Assembly (NCBI GenBank): GCA_025934595.1
Contig: JAICXU010000140.1
Location: 1 to 7,352, forward strand
Direction of reading: 5' to 3'
From: Polyangiaceae bacterium
Lineage (GTDB): Bacteria; Myxococcota_A; Polyangia; Polyangiales; Polyangiaceae
Length of the DNA stretch: 7,352 bases
Of this stretch, positions 5,906 through 7,352 are shown piece after piece; within the stretch, counting starts at the first letter, position 1; the number at the start of each line of letters is the position of its first letter. The position numbers and the translations under genes are program-made. Below the pieces are notes generated by a model. It had not been told where the DNA came from and searched no databases. It saw nothing but the letters and a program-made list of their open reading frames with translations.

Positions 5906-7189
5906 CTACCTGCAGGCTGCGAGCGCCTCGCCGGCGGCCGTGATCGCTCTGTCGATGTCTTCCATCGAGTGCGCGCCCGAGACGAACGCCGCCTCGAATT
6001 GGGACGGCGGCCAGTACTGCCCGCGCGCGAGCATTTCGGCGTGCCATTTTCCGAAGCGCGCCGTGTCGCTGCCGTTCGCGTCGGTCCAATTCTTCACGGG
6101 GCCTTTGCGGAAGAAGAGCGTGAGCATCGAACCGACGCGCTGCACGCAGGCGCCCTCGCCGCTCTTCGCGATCGCTTCCTCGAGACCATGCTGAAGCCTC
6201 GCGGAAATGGCCTCCAAATGCGCATAGAGCTTTTCGTCGAGGCGATCGAGCACGGCGAGCGCCGCTGAAACTGCGACGGGGTTTCCGCTGAGCGTGCCGG
6301 CTTGATACACCGGACCGAGCGGCGCCACTTTCTCCATGATGTCGCGACGACCGCCGTAGACCGCGAGCGGCAATCCTCCGCCGACGATTTTTCCGAGGCA
6401 CGTCATGTCGGGCTTGATGCCCGCGCGCTCCTGCATTCCGCCGCGCGCGACGCGCGAGCCGGTCATCACTTCGTCGAAGATCGAAACGGCGCCGTGCTTT
6501 TTGCAGAGAAGGACGATCTCGTCGAGGAATCCGGGCTCGGGAGGAACGCATCCCATGTTGCCGACGACGGGCTCGACGATCATCGCCGCGAGCCTGTGAC
6601 CTCGCGCGGAGAAGAAGTCGCGAAGCGCAGGAATGTCGTTGTAAGGAAGCGTCGTCGTGTTGCCCGCCGCGCCGGTGGGCACGCCCGCGGAGTCCGGAAC
6701 GCCGAGCGTGGCCGCGCCGCTCCCCGCTTTGACGAGCAAGAAATCCGCGTGGCCGTGGTAGCAGCCCTCGAACTTCACGATGACGTCGCGACCGGTGAAT
6801 CCGCGCGCGACGCGAAGAGCGGCCATCGTGGCTTCGGTGCCGCTCGAGACCGCGCGAAGCATCTCGATGCTCGGATAGAGCTCGGTGATTTTTTCGGCGA
6901 ACTGCACCTCGAGCTCGGTCGGAGCGCCGAACGTCGTACCGTGCGCCGCCGCTTTCGTCACTGCTTCGACGACGGCGGGGTGAGCGTGGCCGAGAATGAG
7001 CGGGCCCCAAGATCCGACAAAATCCGTGTATTTCGTATTATTTGCAGAATACAAGTATGCGCCTTCGCCGCGCGAGACGAAGACGGGCTTGCCACCGACG
7101 GCGCGAAACGCACGCACGGGGCTATTGACGCCGCCGGGGATGACCTTCGCTGCACGCTCGAAGAGCGCTTCGGATTTCGCGTCGGCCAT
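5906..7189 (-). CDS. hemL: Glutamate-1-semialdehyde 2,1-aminomutase
   Basis: PLP-dependent cytoplasmic enzyme that converts glutamate-1-semialdehyde to 5-aminolevulinate in the C5 pathway, feeding haem and other tetrapyrroles. The chosen 427-residue product matches the family's usual length of about 425-430. Motifs in order are IPGGVNSPVRAF (17-28), WGPLILGHAHP (61-71), SSGTEATMAALRVARG (115-130), GCYHGHAD (142-149), FDEVMTG (238-244), LGKIVGGGLP with the PLP-binding K267, GPVYQAGTLSGNP (292-304) and PPSQFEAAFVSGAH (394-407). The reading frame stays open to 7327, but the start at 7189 is preferred: it has a strong AGGAGAG ribosome-binding site and family-like N-terminus, while the extra 46 residues overlap the end of an upstream gene and are low complexity. 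One oddity is S245, where HemL normally has Phe (TGFRV). It is followed at 18 bases by the DNA glycosylase gene. Its presence implies ALA synthesis from glutamyl-tRNA; hemA is not in the window. Confidence 0.97.
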   Translation of the reverse strand: MADAKSEALFERAAKVIPGGVNSPVRAFRAVGGKPVFVSRGEGAYLYSANNTKYTDFVGSWGPLILGHAHPAVVEAVTKAAAHGTTFGAPTELEVQFAEKITELYPSIEMLRAVSSGTEATMAALRVARGFTGRDVIVKFEGCYHGHADFLLVKAGSGAATLGVPDSAGVPTGAAGNTTTLPYNDIPALRDFFSARGHRLAAMIVEPVVGNMGCVPPEPGFLDEIVLLCKKHGAVSIFDEVMTGSRVARGGMQERAGIKPDMTCLGKIVGGGLPLAVYGGRRDIMEKVAPLGPVYQAGTLSGNPVAVSAALAVLDRLDEKLYAHLEAISARLQHGLEEAIAKSGEGACVQRVGSMLTLFFRKGPVKNWTDANGSDTARFGKWHAEMLARGQYWPPSQFEAAFVSGAHSMEDIDRAITAAGEALAACR

Positions 7190-7194
7190 GTCGG

Positions 7195-7201
7195 CTCTCC
7201 T
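7195..7201 (-). promoter_or_regulatory. Ribosome-binding site of hemL
   Basis: On the minus strand AGGAGAG lies five bases before the ATG at 7187-7189. This is the strongest Shine-Dalgarno sequence in the window and decides the hemL start against the longer open frame. Confidence 0.8.
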
Positions 7202-7236
7202 GGCTTGCCCTGTGACTTCTGCTTGCTCGGTGTTCG

Positions 7237-7352
7237 CTACTTGGGGACGTGGAACGTGTAATTCGTGACGCCGGGCGGTCCGTCGAATTTCGGAACGCGC
7301 GCGAGCTTGAAACGCGAAGCGGCACAATCGCCCACCGGCGTGCCTTCGTACG
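7237..7352 (-). CDS. C-terminal end of an AgmX/TonB-like protein (5' part outside window)
   Basis: Reading the minus strand from the right edge gives 37 residues ending in TAG (7237-7239), beginning YEGTPVGDCAASRF and ending NYTFHVPK. The pattern GTPVG-x-C-(x)n-R-(x)3-ARVP-x-F-x-G followed by a closing beta-strand resembles the C-terminal tail of AgmX/TonB-like C-terminal domains that recur in myxobacterial gliding-motility, energy-transducer and kinase-associated proteins (recalled similarity, not searched). In such tails the Cys and the ARVPxF segment are characteristic. What the rest of the protein does cannot be seen. The stop lies 47 bases upstream of the hemL start on the same strand, close enough for co-transcription, and no terminator is evident between them. 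That a real gene ends here is likely; the family call is moderate. Confidence 0.65.
   Translation of the reverse strand, partial: YEGTPVGDCAASRFKLARVPKFDGPPGVTNYTFHVPK

Noticed and set aside
5853..7010. 385-codon minus-strand frame overlapping hemL and the glycosylase start
   Set aside because: It lies in another frame of hemL, is dominated by Arg/Ala/Ser, and crosses the hemL stop and glycosylase start, both of which are well supported.
7190..7327. Longer N-terminus for HemL starting at 7327
   Set aside because: The extension overlaps the end of the upstream gene, has no homology to HemL, and the internal ATG at 7189 has a strong ribosome-binding site and gives the normal length.

Overview
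This is a high-GC bacterial window of housekeeping genes. A Myxococcota-type (former Deltaproteobacteria, possibly Polyangia) source fits best. The reasons are glyS followed by ppdK, an order I recall from deltaproteobacterial genomes; a beta-propeller putative lipoprotein of a kind common in large myxobacterial genomes; and, at the right edge, a protein tail resembling the AgmX/TonB-like C-terminal domain of myxobacteria. This is inference from gene content; no rRNA or other phylogenetic marker is present.

Layout. Plus strand: the 3' part of glyS (glycyl-tRNA synthetase beta subunit, entering from the left edge); a 124-base gap dominated by two abutting, perfectly paired nested palindromes with GAA triloops; ppdK (pyruvate, phosphate dikinase, complete, catalytic residues intact); and a secreted or lipid-anchored protein with seven propeller-like repeats. 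A 48-base convergent gap with a small hairpin follows. Minus strand, read from the right edge: the last 37 codons of an AgmX/TonB-like protein, then hemL (glutamate-1-semialdehyde aminomutase), then a divergent Fpg/Nei-family DNA glycosylase only 18 bases behind hemL. The last two probably form an operon, possibly including the edge gene 47 bases upstream of hemL.

Function. The left half joins translation (Gly-tRNA charging) to the pyruvate/PEP node. The right half joins tetrapyrrole synthesis to base-excision repair. No gap without a gene exceeds 300 bases. No tRNA, rRNA, CRISPR array, insertion sequence or prophage gene was seen. The many long overlapping reading frames in other frames are by-products of high GC.

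I do not see a new multi-gene system here. The items most worth a second look are the paired GAA-hairpin element at 914-994 and the DNA glycosylase, which keeps its catalytic residues but has replaced several canonical lesion-recognition residues, including the zinc-finger arginine.
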